Below, piece after piece: positions 1 to 11,000 of a stretch of 64,000 nt of DNA. The stretch is from Plotosus lineatus. Lineage: Eukaryota; Chordata; Actinopteri; Siluriformes; Plotosidae. Where the stretch lies: contig CM045750.1 of assembly GCA_024760905.1 (NCBI GenBank), positions 11,136,919 to 11,200,918 on the forward strand, given 5' to 3'. A model generated the notes under the pieces. That model was not told the origin of the DNA. It was given only the letters and a program-made list of their open reading frames with translations, and made no database searches. The position numbers and the translations under genes are program-made. Position 1 is the stretch's first letter. Each line of letters begins with the position of its first letter.

Positions 1-31
<31 letters not shown>
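1..31. repeat. (CA)n microsatellite
   Basis: Uninterrupted CA dinucleotides run from the window edge, so the true length is unknown. Confidence 0.95.
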
Positions 32-33
<2 letters not shown>

Positions 34-124
34 AGCCCAGCATTGGCTGACATAGGCCGGTAGGATAAAGTGATTCAGCAAAGGAGTGTGTAAATGAATG
101 AACTTTCACTGGATGTGTAATATA

Positions 125-255
125 GTAGTAAGCATGTCCACCTCCGGGCAAGAAGGTCCCAGGTTTGGCAAGGCAATCATTTGTGAAGTTTGTATGTTCA
201 CCTTGAACATGGCTTTCCTCTGACAGTCCAAAGACATTCAGCTAAGTGACAGACC
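125..255 (+). mobile_element. SINE type B fragment (Mermaid-like)
   Basis: The stretch reads agtaagcatgtccacctc, then gaaggtcccaggttt and ccaaagacatt, the order seen in the fuller type B copies (for example near 12533 and 28312). Type B has a tRNA-like head (gtagtggttagcatg, aaggtcctgggtttga) and a body carrying gtttcctcc and ccaaagacatgca. This copy is degraded and its 3' half is missing. Confidence 0.6.
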
Positions 256-315
256 AAAGACATTTGGCTAAGTGGCTGCTCCAGGCCACTTATTGAGAGT
301 ATTTGTGTAAATGGT

Positions 316-317
<2 letters not shown>

Positions 318-365
<48 letters not shown>
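318..365. repeat. (TG)n microsatellite
   Basis: About 24 TG units sit directly beside a reversed SINE fragment. Confidence 0.95.
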
Positions 366-367
<2 letters not shown>

Positions 368-562
368 GACCCTGACGGCCTTGCAGCTACTCTTGTTGAA
401 AGTCAGCAATGGTTCTTGTACATGAACCTCACACCATAGACAGTGAGAGACATGGCCGGACTTTGTGTAACCCAGTTCGCTGCACTGGGGGGACAGGGAC
501 AACCTGTGGTGAGTGAGGCTTGAACCCCCAACCTTAGGATCAGTGAGGCCACCACTGCCCCA
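366..562 (-). mobile_element. SINE type A, 5' part
   Basis: Read on the minus strand it starts with ggggcagtggtggcctcac and goes through ggttcaagcctcac and agtgcagcgaactgggtt to gaaccattgctgacttt, which is the type A SINE. The head contains a tRNA-like B box. The 3' half is replaced by the TG microsatellite. Confidence 0.8.
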
Positions 563-751
563 TTTGCTGAATCATCTGGTCCTTATTACTTGGGTCCTGA
601 GGAGGCTTGATCATATATCAGTTGACATTGAGTGAAGGCGGGGCACACCTTGAACAGCTCATCAATCAGACCAACGCACAGTGCCAATACACACATACAC
701 ACCGAGGAACAATTCATAACGGCCAATTTGGACTGTGAGAGGAAACGCTCT

Positions 752-845
<94 letters not shown>
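752..845. repeat. (CA)n/(GA)n compound microsatellite
   Basis: A short CA run is followed by about 40 GA units with one interruption. The apparent open frames here on both strands are low-complexity artefacts. Confidence 0.95.
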
Positions 846-849
<4 letters not shown>

Positions 850-957
850 TAAACCCCACACAGGAACACCCGAGCCCAGGACCTTTCTGCTGTTAGATGC
901 AGGTGTGCTAACTACTACGTCATCATGTGGTTCAGATCCAGATGTTGCATAGAATTT

Positions 958-1425
958 ATACAGTTGTGTTCAAATTAATAGCAGTGTGTTTAACAAAGTG
1001 AATAAAGCTCAGAATCCTTGTGATAGATTTTATTTCCATTCACACAAATTCTATTCCAAATCAAAACATGAAGAAACATGTACCAAATTTGTGTTGTTGC
1101 TTTAAAGAAATTGAAGAAAACGTGAATATTGGGCTTTTCAAAAAAATAGCAGTGTCTGCTTTATTCTTTACAAACTCAAACATTCATTGTATAAATTCTT
1201 GGTTTTGCCTCAGAAGCTGCATTTTTGATGTTAACCCACAAGTATTCTATTGGATTAAGGTCAGGGGAATCAAGATGTTGAATGTTTACTGGTGTGTTTG
1301 GGGTTGTTGTCTTGTTGACCCCTTTCAATTACTGATTCAATTACACAGAATCTGCAGCATTCAGGTCATGACTGTTGTGTCTGTTGGATTCTGTTACTCT
1401 AATACACCTGCTAATAAATTATTTG
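958..1425 (-). mobile_element. Tc1-like transposon remnant
   Basis: On the minus strand around 1245-1265 the sequence reads cctgaccttaatccaataga, which translates to the PDLNPIE signature around the last catalytic residue of Tc1-like DDE transposases. The end at 958-1020 (cagttgtgttcaaattaata) has the look of a terminal inverted repeat that recurs in part at 1145 (atagcagtgtctgc). Only the 3' part of the transposase is present and it is decayed. Confidence 0.65.
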
Positions 1426-1431
1426 CCAGGT

Positions 1432-1760
1432 AGAAGTGGTGGTCTCGTGGTATAGGGTGCTGGATCGCTGATCCAAAGGTTGGGGGTTCGAGTCCCAATC
1501 TCCACAAGGTTGTCACTGTCCCCCCCAGTGCAGCTAACTGGGTGGGTTATCAAAGGCGGGCCATGTCTCTCTCACTGTCTATGGTGTGAGGTTCATGTAC
1601 AAGAACCATTGCTGACTTTCGTCAAGAGTAGTTTCCGCTCTGCGATGGCCTCGCGAGCTGTCCAGGGTGTACTCTGCCCTTGCCTGAAGTCGGCTGGGAT
1701 GGGTGCCAGCCTCCCTGCGACCCTAATTAGGATTAAGCGGTTACAGAAAGTAAACTGAAG
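1432..1760 (+). mobile_element. SINE type A, near full length
   Basis: The tRNA-like head has an A-box-like gtggtctcgtggtata and a B-box ggttcgagtccc. The body has agtgcagctaactgggt, a conserved gttcatgtacaagaaccatt and ggcctcgcgagctgtcc. The 3' tail is cctaattaggattaagcgg. This is a useful reference copy for the family in this window. Confidence 0.88.
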
Positions 1761-1879
1761 TATCATTTCTACCAAAAACAGTGACTGATCAGGTTAGTGA
1801 TGTCTGACTGCTGTTATTTTGACACAACTAAATATAATAACTGCATTTTTCATTTTCTGCCTTTTTTATCCCAGGAAAT

Positions 1880-1887
<8 letters not shown>

Positions 1888-1924
<37 letters not shown>
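1888..1924. repeat. (CA)n microsatellite
   Basis: A CA run follows a short CT run. Confidence 0.95.
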
Positions 1925-1926
<2 letters not shown>

Positions 1927-2488
1927 AAGTAAATTTGCTTAAGAGTTCAGAGTGTGACCAATGCTTGTTTGAACTCATTTAAACTCGACCAATAGGAGGG
2001 TGCCCTATGCTTACATAAAATACAGCAGACAGACGTCTACAAATACGGGAAGGGCAATTGTTGTGCACATGGTGAGTGCATGTATTTAAAACCCCTGTAG
2101 CAAAAGCAACTGGCAGCAAAGTCAAAATAATAAGGAAAGAGTGCATCAGCAGATATGGTTGAAAACTGGAATGACACAGAAATAAAAGCAGCATTTGAAT
2201 TATTTGCAAATTACAATGGGCAGAAAAAAAAATGAATCCAAACTTTTCATAATATTCACATTTGGTTGGTTTACAGCATAAAATGGAGCGACCCATATAA
2301 AACATAGATGCATTGTCACACACAGAACTGGTCCTGGAGATATATGAACATATTTGCTTATAAAATGCCTTTAATAATAAATAAATCCAAGAAACCGAGG
2401 TCTCAGAGATGAAAGGCACAGAAACGATACACACACACAACACCCAGAACAACTCTGACTTAAACTAAAGGCCGCAGACCCATTAAGT

Positions 2489-2688
2489 CCGGGGTGCTCA
2501 ATCCTGCTCCTGGAGATTTACCTTATAGATGACTTTATCTCTAACCCTAATGTGGCCCATGTGACATGTAAGATCCAGCCAGGTCTTAAGACATTTAAAA
2601 GTCCCTTGATTTAGATGATTGGATGGTTAGGGTTGGAGCAAATGCCTTCTGGAATGTAGATCTCCAGGAGCAGGATTGAGCACCCCGG
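2489..2688. mobile_element. 200-bp MITE with perfect inverted ends and 8-bp duplication
   Basis: The left end ccggggtgctcaatcctgct is repeated exactly, reverse-complemented, at the right end, giving about 29 bp of perfect terminal inverted repeat. Both sides are flanked by cattaagt (2481-2488 and 2689-2696), an 8-bp target-site duplication as made by hAT-type transposases. There is no coding capacity. The perfect ends and intact duplication suggest a young insertion. Confidence 0.9.
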
Positions 2689-2776
2689 CATTAAGTCATT
2701 GTACATGTAAGACAAAGTGGCAACAAGCTAAGGCTAGTGAGCCTTTTTTATTCCGTTCATTAAAACTGTTATAGCT

Positions 2777-2905
2777 GACTTGGCAATGTAGTGGTTAGCA
2801 TGTCTGCCTCAGAGCAAGAAGGTGCTGGGGTTGAGTCCCAGACTCAGTGACGACATTTCAGTGTGGAGTGTGCATGTTCTCCATGTGCTTGCACAGGTTT
2901 GCTCC
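2777..2905 (+). mobile_element. SINE type B, 5' fragment
   Basis: gtagtggttagcatgtctgc and gaaggtgctggggttgagtc form the tRNA-like head, followed by the first part of the body. It stops at the start of the next MITE end (2923). Confidence 0.75.
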
Positions 2906-2922
2906 TGGTACAGGGATCCCTC

Positions 2923-3033
2923 ACTTTCCGCGGTTAATGGAGACCAAGGACTCCCGTGACCATCGATTTCCACGAAGTAGGATCGACCCCCCCCCCCCAC
3001 TTCCCAACTGACGTATATGTACATGTATATTAG
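2923..3033 (+). mobile_element. Tigger-like MITE, one end only
   Basis: tacagggatccctcactttc begins the same terminal repeat found at 40192, and the following gttaatggagacc and tttccacgaagtagga match that copy. The other end is not found next to it. Confidence 0.75.
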
Positions 3034-3130
3034 GGGCAGTGGTGGTCTAGTGGTATAGGGTGCTCGATCGCTGATCCTAAGGTTGGGGGTTCGAGTTCCA
3101 TTCTCCACAAGGTTGTCACTGTCGACCCAC
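3034..3130 (+). mobile_element. SINE type A, head only
   Basis: Only the first ~95 bases of the type A SINE are present (ggggcagtggtggtctagtg to ggttgtcactgtc). It sits between two nearly identical copies of a ~22-bp sequence (gacgtatatgtacatgtata and gacgtatacgtacatgtata). Confidence 0.75.
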
Positions 3131-3159
3131 CTGATTGACGTATACGTACATGTATATAG

Positions 3160-4930
3160 CCAGCCTGACACCAGTACGCATTCATGGTACTCCACGGTAT
3201 GCCAAAGTGAGTACCTTCGCGGGAATTGTGAGCGCCATCATGGGAACAATATGGAAACTATGAGCGAGATGAGGGCCATTGAGGGGCATTGGCGACCCAA
3301 AAAATGAAACAAGTTCCTTAATTTTGTCACGCACTCTTTTGCGTATCTATAAGGATACTGTGAGGAAACAGTGAGGACACGTGTAAATTCCCACCACGTC
3401 AATAATCACCAACCTTGTCAATAAATGCCCACCGCGTCAATACCGCGCGAGTAATTAATGCCGCGCAACCTTACACATGTATCCTCACTGGTGCTCTTGT
3501 GTCCTCCATGGTGTTCATTGACTGCTCAATGTTTCCTCTTATACACTACGCATTGTACAACATTAACTGTTGGCGGACCAGGGAGTGAGTTGTGGACAGA
3601 ACTGTGTTTCTCACTGTTTCCTCAAAGCTGATCATAGTCTACTCTAAGCTGCTCACCTTTAAGTTTGGGTGAACACTCAAACCACTGGATTCCTCAACAC
3701 CACTCACAAACGGTTAACCAATCAGTCACAATGGCCAAACTGCTGCCTCCTGGTCAACCGTTCCCTCACCCACACTGTTCTGGCTTTTCTCTTCTTTGAT
3801 CGAGTTGATTTGCTGGTAGTATCAGGTGTGGATCCGAGCTGCTTACATATGTCATAGTCTTCGATTTGTAGTAATGCAGCAGCATCTGCTAGAAAGACAC
3901 TGTTTATTTAATGCCATTTTCTCGGCATCTCTAGAGTTCATCATCTTGACAACTACAACAATGAATGGTGGATGAATCCAGCTACCCAATATATATGTTT
4001 TTTTTTGCTGTAAATATGTATTAATATTTGTTTGTGCCTTTGAATAGATAAATAAGTTTAGCTCAACTTGTAAATGTATTTAGCACATGTACTTGCAGAT
4101 TTAGTTTGAAATATATTTGAGAATGTTTTTGGTTGAACTATAATATTTGATTTGTTTTCTGAGAGTAATAGATGAATCGTCTTCTGCTGAAAAATGGTGC
4201 GTGTTGTTGGCGTAAGATTCCGTGTTGTTTATATCATATAATATGCTGTGATATGCATGCACTATATTTCATGTGGTACTTTGTATGAACTCAGTGACAT
4301 CACGGAAACTTTGTGTAGGCGGCCACTTAGCGATGGCGGCTTTCGGGTCGATAACTTATACGACAAGCACATCAAACAAAACTGCTGTGTGTGCAATGGA
4401 TTATTTATGATATAAAATTTAAGCCACAATCGTTTCAATAAACTATACTTAAGCTACCGACCAACTTATTTAGTCGGCGTTTCACTTTCCCTTTAAGGCT
4501 TAGGCCTATCGACCCTGGGACTCGAGTTCCGGTCAACCGAGATGTGCAACCCCCCCCCCCCCCCCACACACACACACACACACGGTCAGACCAGCCTTAT
4601 GCCCTTGTTATCTGGTGCTTGGGTGGGTTTCCTCCAGGGACTGAATGTGGTTTGACACATGAGTGGATTAGTTAAACACATTTATTTGCATCTTCTTACA
4701 ACTCCAGCAAAATTCTGATGATGTGATGTAAGTCATTTGGAAGATTTTGCCAATGAAAAGTCCTGACAAGATGGTTCCCTGCTTGAATAGGGTTATTGAA
4801 GTGCTGGAAAGTCATGTGTTGGTTCTGTGACTGGACTATGCTAGCTGGACGCGATGACCAAAAATTTCGATGAAGTCAAGAATCATTCCTGATCGGTGAG
4901 TATAGTGAGATACACTGAGAGTTGTGTGTG
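3160..4930. other. No gene seen; diffuse degenerate repeats, poly-C/CA tract
   Basis: Between 3350 and 3660 short words recur in both orientations (gtgaggaaacagtgagga, accacgtcaataatcacc, caccgcgtcaataccgcg). Near 4550-4582 a C run passes into a CA run. I see no coding sequence that resembles a known family. Confidence 0.5.
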
Positions 4931-5561
4931 ATACATGACTTTTTTAAAAAAAAGTTATTCTGCAGAAACCACCAGACTGGAAGTTGAGAAAGAAAAAAAG
5001 ATCAGTAAAATGAAGCAAGAAGGAAGACCATTCAACAGCCTATCAGAGGTTCAGGCAGAAAGTGAGATCAAAGAAATAGGCCGCGAAATCATCTCAGAAC
5101 AGCAACCAGAAACATACGTGAGAGCATTAATACCCCACAAAGAAACATACCAGAACTGAGTCTTTATATCGTGCGCAAGGAAATTGTGACGCAAAACATG
5201 TGCAGTGAGATAGGTGATTAATTAACAAATCATTCTGTCAATCAGTCAATCAATTATTCAATCAGTCAGACTTGATGTGTGCACATATACCACCTCATGT
5301 AGCAGAAATTGCTTTACATAAGACATGTAAAAATAAGCAAAGCAATCCCACCTCCTCCACCCACACATACATTTCTATACTTTCTCTCAGTCACAACAGA
5401 TACACACTTCAGGGTCATAAACACACTTAAGAGTAGTGAAGGCTTATAAGACTTTAAAGGTTAACGCTATAAAAAATGAAAAAGTTCAATCTTACTCTCA
5501 GAAATTTGTAGTGAGGAAAAACAAGCAACTGAATAAAATATTAATAAAAGGAAAGAACTAA

Positions 5562-5564
<3 letters not shown>

Positions 5565-5620
<56 letters not shown>
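5565..5620. repeat. (AAT)n microsatellite
   Basis: Roughly 18 AAT/ATA triplets. Confidence 0.95.
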
Positions 5621-5629
5621 TAAATACGG

Positions 5630-5962
5630 GTGAATCAGAGGTGTAGTGGTTCAAGTCCCGGTCTCTGCTTGGTTGTTCATGTATGGAGGTTGCATGTTCT
5701 TCCTGCGCATGTGTATGTTTTCTCTGGGTCTTCCGGTTTATTCCAACAGTCTAAAGACATGCACATTAGATTAATTTGCTGATCCAAATTCCACCTGGCT
5801 GTATTGCTGTGAGCGTGTTTCAGCCCTGCAATGGCCTGGCGAGCTATCCTAGGTGTACTCTGCTTTTGCTTAGAGTCGGCTGAGATGGGCATTACCCTCC
5901 CTGCGACTCTAATTAGGTTTAAGTGCTTCAGAAAATAAACAAATGAATGAATGAATAATGAA
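5630..5962 (+). mobile_element. SINE with type B front and type A back
   Basis: The front has ggtgtagtggttcaagtccc, ggttgcatgttcttcctgc and ctaaagacatgcacattaga (type B body). From about 5810 it reads gcgtgtttcagccctgca, ggcctggcgagctatcc and ctaattaggtttaagtgc (type A tail). It ends in a short AATG run. Confidence 0.7.
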
Positions 5963-5974
5963 TGAATGAATTAA

Positions 5975-6165
5975 TTAATAAATTGACCCATGATGTGAAT
6001 GTGAGTGTGAATAGCTGTATGTGTGCTGGCCCTGTGATAGCCTGACAAGACAATCAGGGTGTACCCCACCTTCGCATTGTCTGCTGAGGCCCAAAGAGTC
6101 TCTAGCTTCCCCACTACCTGAGTAAGATTAAGCAGTTTGGTGAATAAATGAATGAATGAATGAAA
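5975..6165 (+). mobile_element. SINE type B, 3' half
   Basis: gtgaatgtgagtgtgaatag, ggccctgtgatagcctgac and gagtaagattaagcagtttg are the 3' half of type B, ending in an AATG run. Confidence 0.7.
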
Positions 6166-6509
6166 CACTGGTCCACTCCTGAGTCAAAAACAGTGTCTGA
6201 GCTCCGTAATACTTTAATCTTCAGGCTGAGTGTGCAAATAAGCAAACCCAGTCTCCAAAATCTAGTGGAAAGGTTTACCAAAAGAACGGAAGCTGTTACA
6301 ACAGCAAAAGGAACACCAACTCCATGTTAGTGTCCATGGTTATGGAATGGGATTTTCAAGGTGTGACGATTGGTGTCCACATACTTTTGGACATATACTC
6401 TAATGTATTGAAGTCATTATATGGAAACATTATATATTTTAGTTAAACATCATATGAGCTGTTACCATATCATATGAGCTGAACGTTGTCCCTTTGGCTT
6501 CATCAAGCC

Positions 6510-7237
6510 GGGACCTCTAGCTCTCATTGGAGCAATTCATAGTGGAGTGCGAAGGGGCCGGGATGAAAATCAGCACCTCCAAGTCCAAGGCCATGGTTCA
6601 TGCACCCTCCGGGTTGGAAATGAGGTCCTGCCCCAAGTGGAGGAGTTTAAGTATCTTGGGGTCTTGTTCACGAGTGAGGGAAGGATGGAGCGGGAGATCG
6701 ACAGGCGGATCGCTGCAGCCTCTGCTGTAAAGTGGAGCCTGTGTCGGTCTGTCGTGGTGAAGAGGAAGTTGAGCCACAAGGCATAACTCTAAATTTACCA
6801 GTCAATCTACATTCCAATCCTCACCTACAGCTTTGGGTAGTGACCAAAAGAACAAGATCGCGGATACAAGCGGCTGAAATGAGCTTCCTTTGCCGGGTGG
6901 CGGGGCTCTCCCTTAGAGATCAGGTGAGAAGCTCTACCATCCAGGGAGAGCTCGGAGTAGAACCGCTGCTCCTCCGCATTGAGAGGGGCCAGTCGAGGTG
7001 GCTCGGGCATCTGGTCAGAATGCCTCGCGAACGCCTCCCTGGTGTAGTGTTTCAGGCATGTCCAACCGGGAAGAGACCCAAGGGTCGACCTAAAACACGC
7101 TGGAGGGACTATGTCTCTCGGCTTGTCTGGGAATGCCTCAGTGTCCCCCCGCAAGAGCTGGAGGAAGTAGCTGAGGAGAGGGACATCTGGACTTCATTTC
7201 TAGGTTGCTGCTCTCGTGACCCAACCCCGGAACAAAC

Positions 7238-7270
<33 letters not shown>
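6510..7270 (+). mobile_element. LINE fragment, C-terminal end of reverse transcriptase ORF
   Basis: In shifting frames the translation gives the stretch after the RT active site (CEGAGMKISTSKSKAMV, VEEFKYLGVLFTSEGRM) and then a C-terminal region with LGVEPLLLRIERGQSRWLGH and GKRPKGRPKTRWRDYVSRL. Such blocks are common in fish LINEs. At least two frame shifts and one stop are present. The fragment ends in a (TGA)n tail at 7238-7270, as expected for a LINE with a simple-repeat 3' end. The clade is not resolved. Confidence 0.85.
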
Positions 7271-7272
<2 letters not shown>

Positions 7273-7469
7273 ATATAAGCTGAATAAAACCCAATTTTCA
7301 AAAAAAAAAAGTCATACAAAGGCTTTTCTAACTTTCTCCTTTGTGTTGATTGCAGTTGTTTAAAATGTATTATATATTATATATAATATAAATATATTAT
7401 ATTATTCATTGGTTTGTGCGTCAGTCAATGACTTCATGACAAACTGATTTGCAAAACAACAGCTGGGGA

Positions 7470-7790
7470 TGGAGCAGCGGTGGCCTGATGATAAGGTGCT
7501 GGATTACTGATACCAAGGTCAGGGGTTAAAGCTCCACTGTCAACTGTTGCCCCCCCCCAGTGCAGCGAACTGGGTTATTGAAGCCATGCCATGTCACTCA
7601 CTGTCTATGGTGGGAGGTTCATGTAAAAGAACCATTTCTGACTTTCGTCTAGAGTAGGCTGCATAGCCATCAGTGTGTTTCTGCCTTGTGATGGCCTTTT
7701 GTACTCTTACCTCCCCCAGAGTTGGCTGAGATGGGCACCAGCCTTCCCACGACCCTAATTAAGGTTAGGTGGTTCAGAAAATGAATGAAC
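7470..7790 (+). mobile_element. SINE type A
   Basis: gcagcggtggcctgatgata and ccaaggtcaggggttaaagc form a mutated head. The body has agtgcagcgaactgggttat and the tail cctaattaaggttaggtgg with AATG-like bases. Confidence 0.8.
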
Positions 7791-8235
7791 CCATCATAAA
7801 TCAGTCACATGCTCTTCGCTTTTTGTTCTCAAACCATTTGCTTTTTATTTGCATGTTATTCGTACGCGGAAAATATGAATAAAATTCAAATGAGAATATG
7901 GCGGACAGCAGTACGTGTCAAACTTTGCGTATGGCAATGTTCCATTTGTCATTTTTAATTGAGAACGAAAATGAATAATTTGCGAACAAAATGACATCTG
8001 TGGGACTTTCCCATGATGTGTGGATGGTTTGAGAAGAGGTTGCGATTACATCACATTCGAGCCTTGTATTTTTTATTTATTCATTTTTTACTGATGAGTT
8101 CACCAACCAGGCGACCTAACTGCAATGGCACAAATGTCATGAGACAAATTTGAGAACATTTTGAGAATGAAAAATGGCAGCCATGAATTCCCATTCACAT
8201 TAATCACATTTCTATCACTTCTTTAGTATGAGCAT
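7791..8235. other. No feature recognised
   Basis: The stretch is AT-rich, with no coding similarity and no repeat family I can name. Confidence 0.5.
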
Positions 8236-8572
8236 CAGGGGGCAGTGGTGGTCTAGTGGTATTGGGCGCTAGATTGCTGATCCTAAGGTTGGGGGTTCGA
8301 GTCCCCACAGGGTTGTCACTGTCCCCCTCAGTGCAGCGAACTGGATTATCAAAGGCGGGCCATGTCTCTCACTGTCTATGGTGTGAGATTCATGTAAAAG
8401 AACCATTGCTGACTTTCGTAAAGAGTAGCTGCATAGCCGTCAGCGTGTTCCTGTCCCTTGCTAAAAAGGGTTGTGTCAGGAAGAGCATCCGACGGAGAAA
8501 CCTATGCCAAATCAAACGTGCGAATCATTCGCTGTGGTGACCCCTGATAAAGGGAAAAATCCGAAAGGACAT
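8236..8572 (+). mobile_element. SINE type A with RTE-like LINE tail
   Basis: The head and body are type A (ggcagtggtggtctagtggt, gttgggggttcgagtcccca). From 8470 it changes to gtgtcaggaagagcatccga, tgtggtgacccctgataaag and aaatccgaaaggac. That second tail matches the 3' end of the RTE-like LINE fragments at 12245-12300 and 35145-35190. Confidence 0.85.
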
Positions 8573-8589
8573 CTCTCAGTGTGAGCATC

Positions 8590-8760
8590 CTCTAACATGC
8601 ATATTTTTGGACTGGTGGAGGACACAAGAATACCCAGAGGAAACCCAGGCAAGCAACAAGAAAAACATGCAACTCTTCTCAGAAAAGCCATCACCGAGCT
8701 CGAACACAACACCCTCTCGTTCTGATGTGGATGTGATAGCAACGACACCGCCGTGCAGCA
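8590..8760 (-). mobile_element. SINE type B, 5' part
   Basis: catgcatatttttggactgg, acccagaggaaacccaggca and gaaaaacatgcaactcttct are the reverse complement of the type B body and head. Confidence 0.65.
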
Positions 8761-9504
8761 CTTTATAGATGTTAGTTGATGAGTGAGTGTTATTTTCTCA
8801 TCTCGGCCTTCAAGGCATGTTTGTGCTTGCATTTGTTATATAATAGATATAATTGAGCTAAATTAAATATGTATTATGCAAAATAAACTCTATTGCTCAC
8901 TTCCTGAATTTTCTCGAGGCAACCCGGATGCATCTACCACCAGACAGCTAATGTACCTCAGCCTAAGCCTCTTGTACTGATTATTATAGGAGATAGATTT
9001 CGCTCCGATTTTTTTTAATAGGTGCCAATGATAAAGAACCGAAGCATTTGTGATGTTTCTCATTAGCATTTAAAGCAATAAACTACTTGCTACGGGATAC
9101 GTTCTTCTTCTCAGCCAGCCAGAACTGGGACCAGAAGCTTCTCAAAACAATTTCTAATTAAATAGCTCAGACATTACATGAGCAGGGGGTACACAGGATA
9201 TCAACATTATGAAGCATAAATCTCCAAATAAAAATCATCTCGGTTATTAATTTCAAGTTTTCTACCCTGTTCAGAACATACTGCACATTTAGTTGTGTTC
9301 CTTTCTGTAGGTGTGAATCATCTCCCATACAAAGAATCTTCTCGATACAGAGATTCTTTCAGCCGTGAGTATAATTCAGTGGTCTATATTTATAATACGG
9401 TGATTTCCATGACAGGATTGTGCCTGTTTTTAATGCAGTGCCACCTGAGGACCTGAAGATCATATTCATCCAATACTGATTTCCAGCCCTGTCACTTCCT
9501 TCTC
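8761..9504. other. No feature recognised
   Basis: I see no coding similarity and no clear repeat. The sequence looks unique and AT-rich. Confidence 0.45.
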
Positions 9505-9740
9505 ATAAGCCAAATCACTTAATTCTAATATAATCACAGGAATGGTGGAGCCTATCTTAACCAACATTGGACGAAGGTAGGATACACCTTGAACACCTCG
9601 CCAAACCATTGCAAGACCAACACACACACATAACCACTCACACTTACACTCACACGTGAAGCAGCCCATTCGCCTAACATGCAATTGTCTTTGGGCAGTC
9701 GGAGGAAACTGGAGGACCACTTACTCTTCCAGCCTTTGGA
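9505..9740 (-). mobile_element. SINE type B, 3' part
   Basis: ggtggagcctatcttaacca, ggatacaccttgaacacctc and ctcacacttacactcacacg read as the reverse complement of the type B 3' half, followed by ctttgggcagtcggaggaaa. Confidence 0.65.
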
Positions 9741-9834
9741 TGCCTCGTACTACCGTATTTCAGGCATGTTGCTGCCATCAGACTCAGTGTGGCCTAATAT
9801 CAGTTTAATAACTGATATTTTCTGAACCTCTCGA

Positions 9835-10140
9835 TCCTATTAAAGTCACAGGAGGTTATCTGTGCGAACACTGGATGAAGACAGGATACATCATGGACTG
9901 CTTACCAGTCCATCACAAAGCCAACAAAGACACATTGACACTCACACCTAGCGGCAATTTCGGAACGGCGCATTAGCTTAATGTGCATTGTAACGTCCCT
10001 GAAGCAAAGGAATCCCATACAAGCACAGAAACAACAACATGCAAACGCCACACAGAAACACCCCCGCCAAACCAGGGAGTCGAACCCAGGACCTATGTGC
10101 AAGGAGGCGGATGTGCTAACCATTATGCCACCCATATTAT
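9835..10140 (-). mobile_element. SINE type B, near full length
   Basis: Reverse-oriented type B: ggataca, accagtccatcacaaagcca, then attagcttaatgtgcattg, and at the head end gaacccaggacctatgtgca and ggatgtgctaaccattatgc. Confidence 0.75.
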
Positions 10141-10440
10141 TTTCAGGAAATAGTAAAATGCATCACTTTCAAAACTTCATATATTTTATGTTCCACTGTG
10201 AATAAAATATGGGTTTATGAGATTTGCAAATTATTGCATCTTGTTTTTATTTAAATTTTACACAGTAATCCGATTCTTTGGTAGTGTGGGGTTAAGGCTA
10301 TAATTAATCACTTCCATTTGTCTTTCCTATGAGAACCTGTCATAGAAACAGCTATTGCTATTATCCAGGAATATGATTGCAAAGCATTCGGATACAAACC
10401 AGAATATTTGGATTTTTTTTTTTTCCGCAATTTTTAGCTA

Positions 10441-10443
<3 letters not shown>

Positions 10444-10502
<59 letters not shown>
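10444..10502. repeat. (GA)n microsatellite
   Basis: About 29 GA units without interruption. Confidence 0.95.
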
Positions 10503-10505
<3 letters not shown>

Positions 10506-10714
10506 ATCAGAGTCTCAAAACTATAAGGGAAGAATCTCTAACTGCCTTCCAATTCAGAGCATGTTCTCGCTAACACTCACACAGCCTCCAGCACTGACGG
10601 ATGATGATTGTATCTGGTTAAAATTTTAAATTAAAAACAATAAGCTTCATCTAACACCCACCAAAAATCACTTGTGCTGCCTTTTAAAAAAATAATTAAT
10701 TAGTTTTCTAAGTC

Positions 10715-11000
10715 ATTTAATCCTAATTAGGGTCACAGGGAGGTTGGCTGGACATAACAGGTCAACACACACACACAACTATTCAGACTCACATCCATAC
10801 CCAGGCATATCCATAACCTGGAACAGCCAGTTTGTGCATGTGTTTGGATTGTGAGAGGAAACTGGAGGATGTGAACGAAACCCATGCAAAAGCACAAGAT
10901 AAAAATACAAACTCCACAGATCTGAGGCAAGACTTACGCTCGGAACCATCTTGCTGTGAGACGGAAGTTTTAACCACTGAGCTGCCCATTATAAATAACA
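10715..11000 (-). mobile_element. SINE type B, near full length
   Basis: taatcctaattagggtcaca is the 3' tail, then ctcacatccatacccaggc, gtgagaggaaactggagga, and at the head gtgagacggaagttttaacc. Confidence 0.75.

Noticed and set aside
290..1000. Open frames with poly-HT, poly-RE or poly-SL tracts on both strands
   Set aside because: They are translations of CA and GA microsatellites; the same applies to 10355-10573, 12698-12995, 25586-26320 and 49255-49449.
1432..1500. tRNA genes suggested by A and B boxes
   Set aside because: All such boxes here are SINE heads: no cloverleaf with an acceptor stem closes, and SINE bodies follow directly.
4935..5159. A charged 74-codon frame (VEKEKKISKMKQEG) as a small gene
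   Set aside because: No family similarity and no splice or promoter context.
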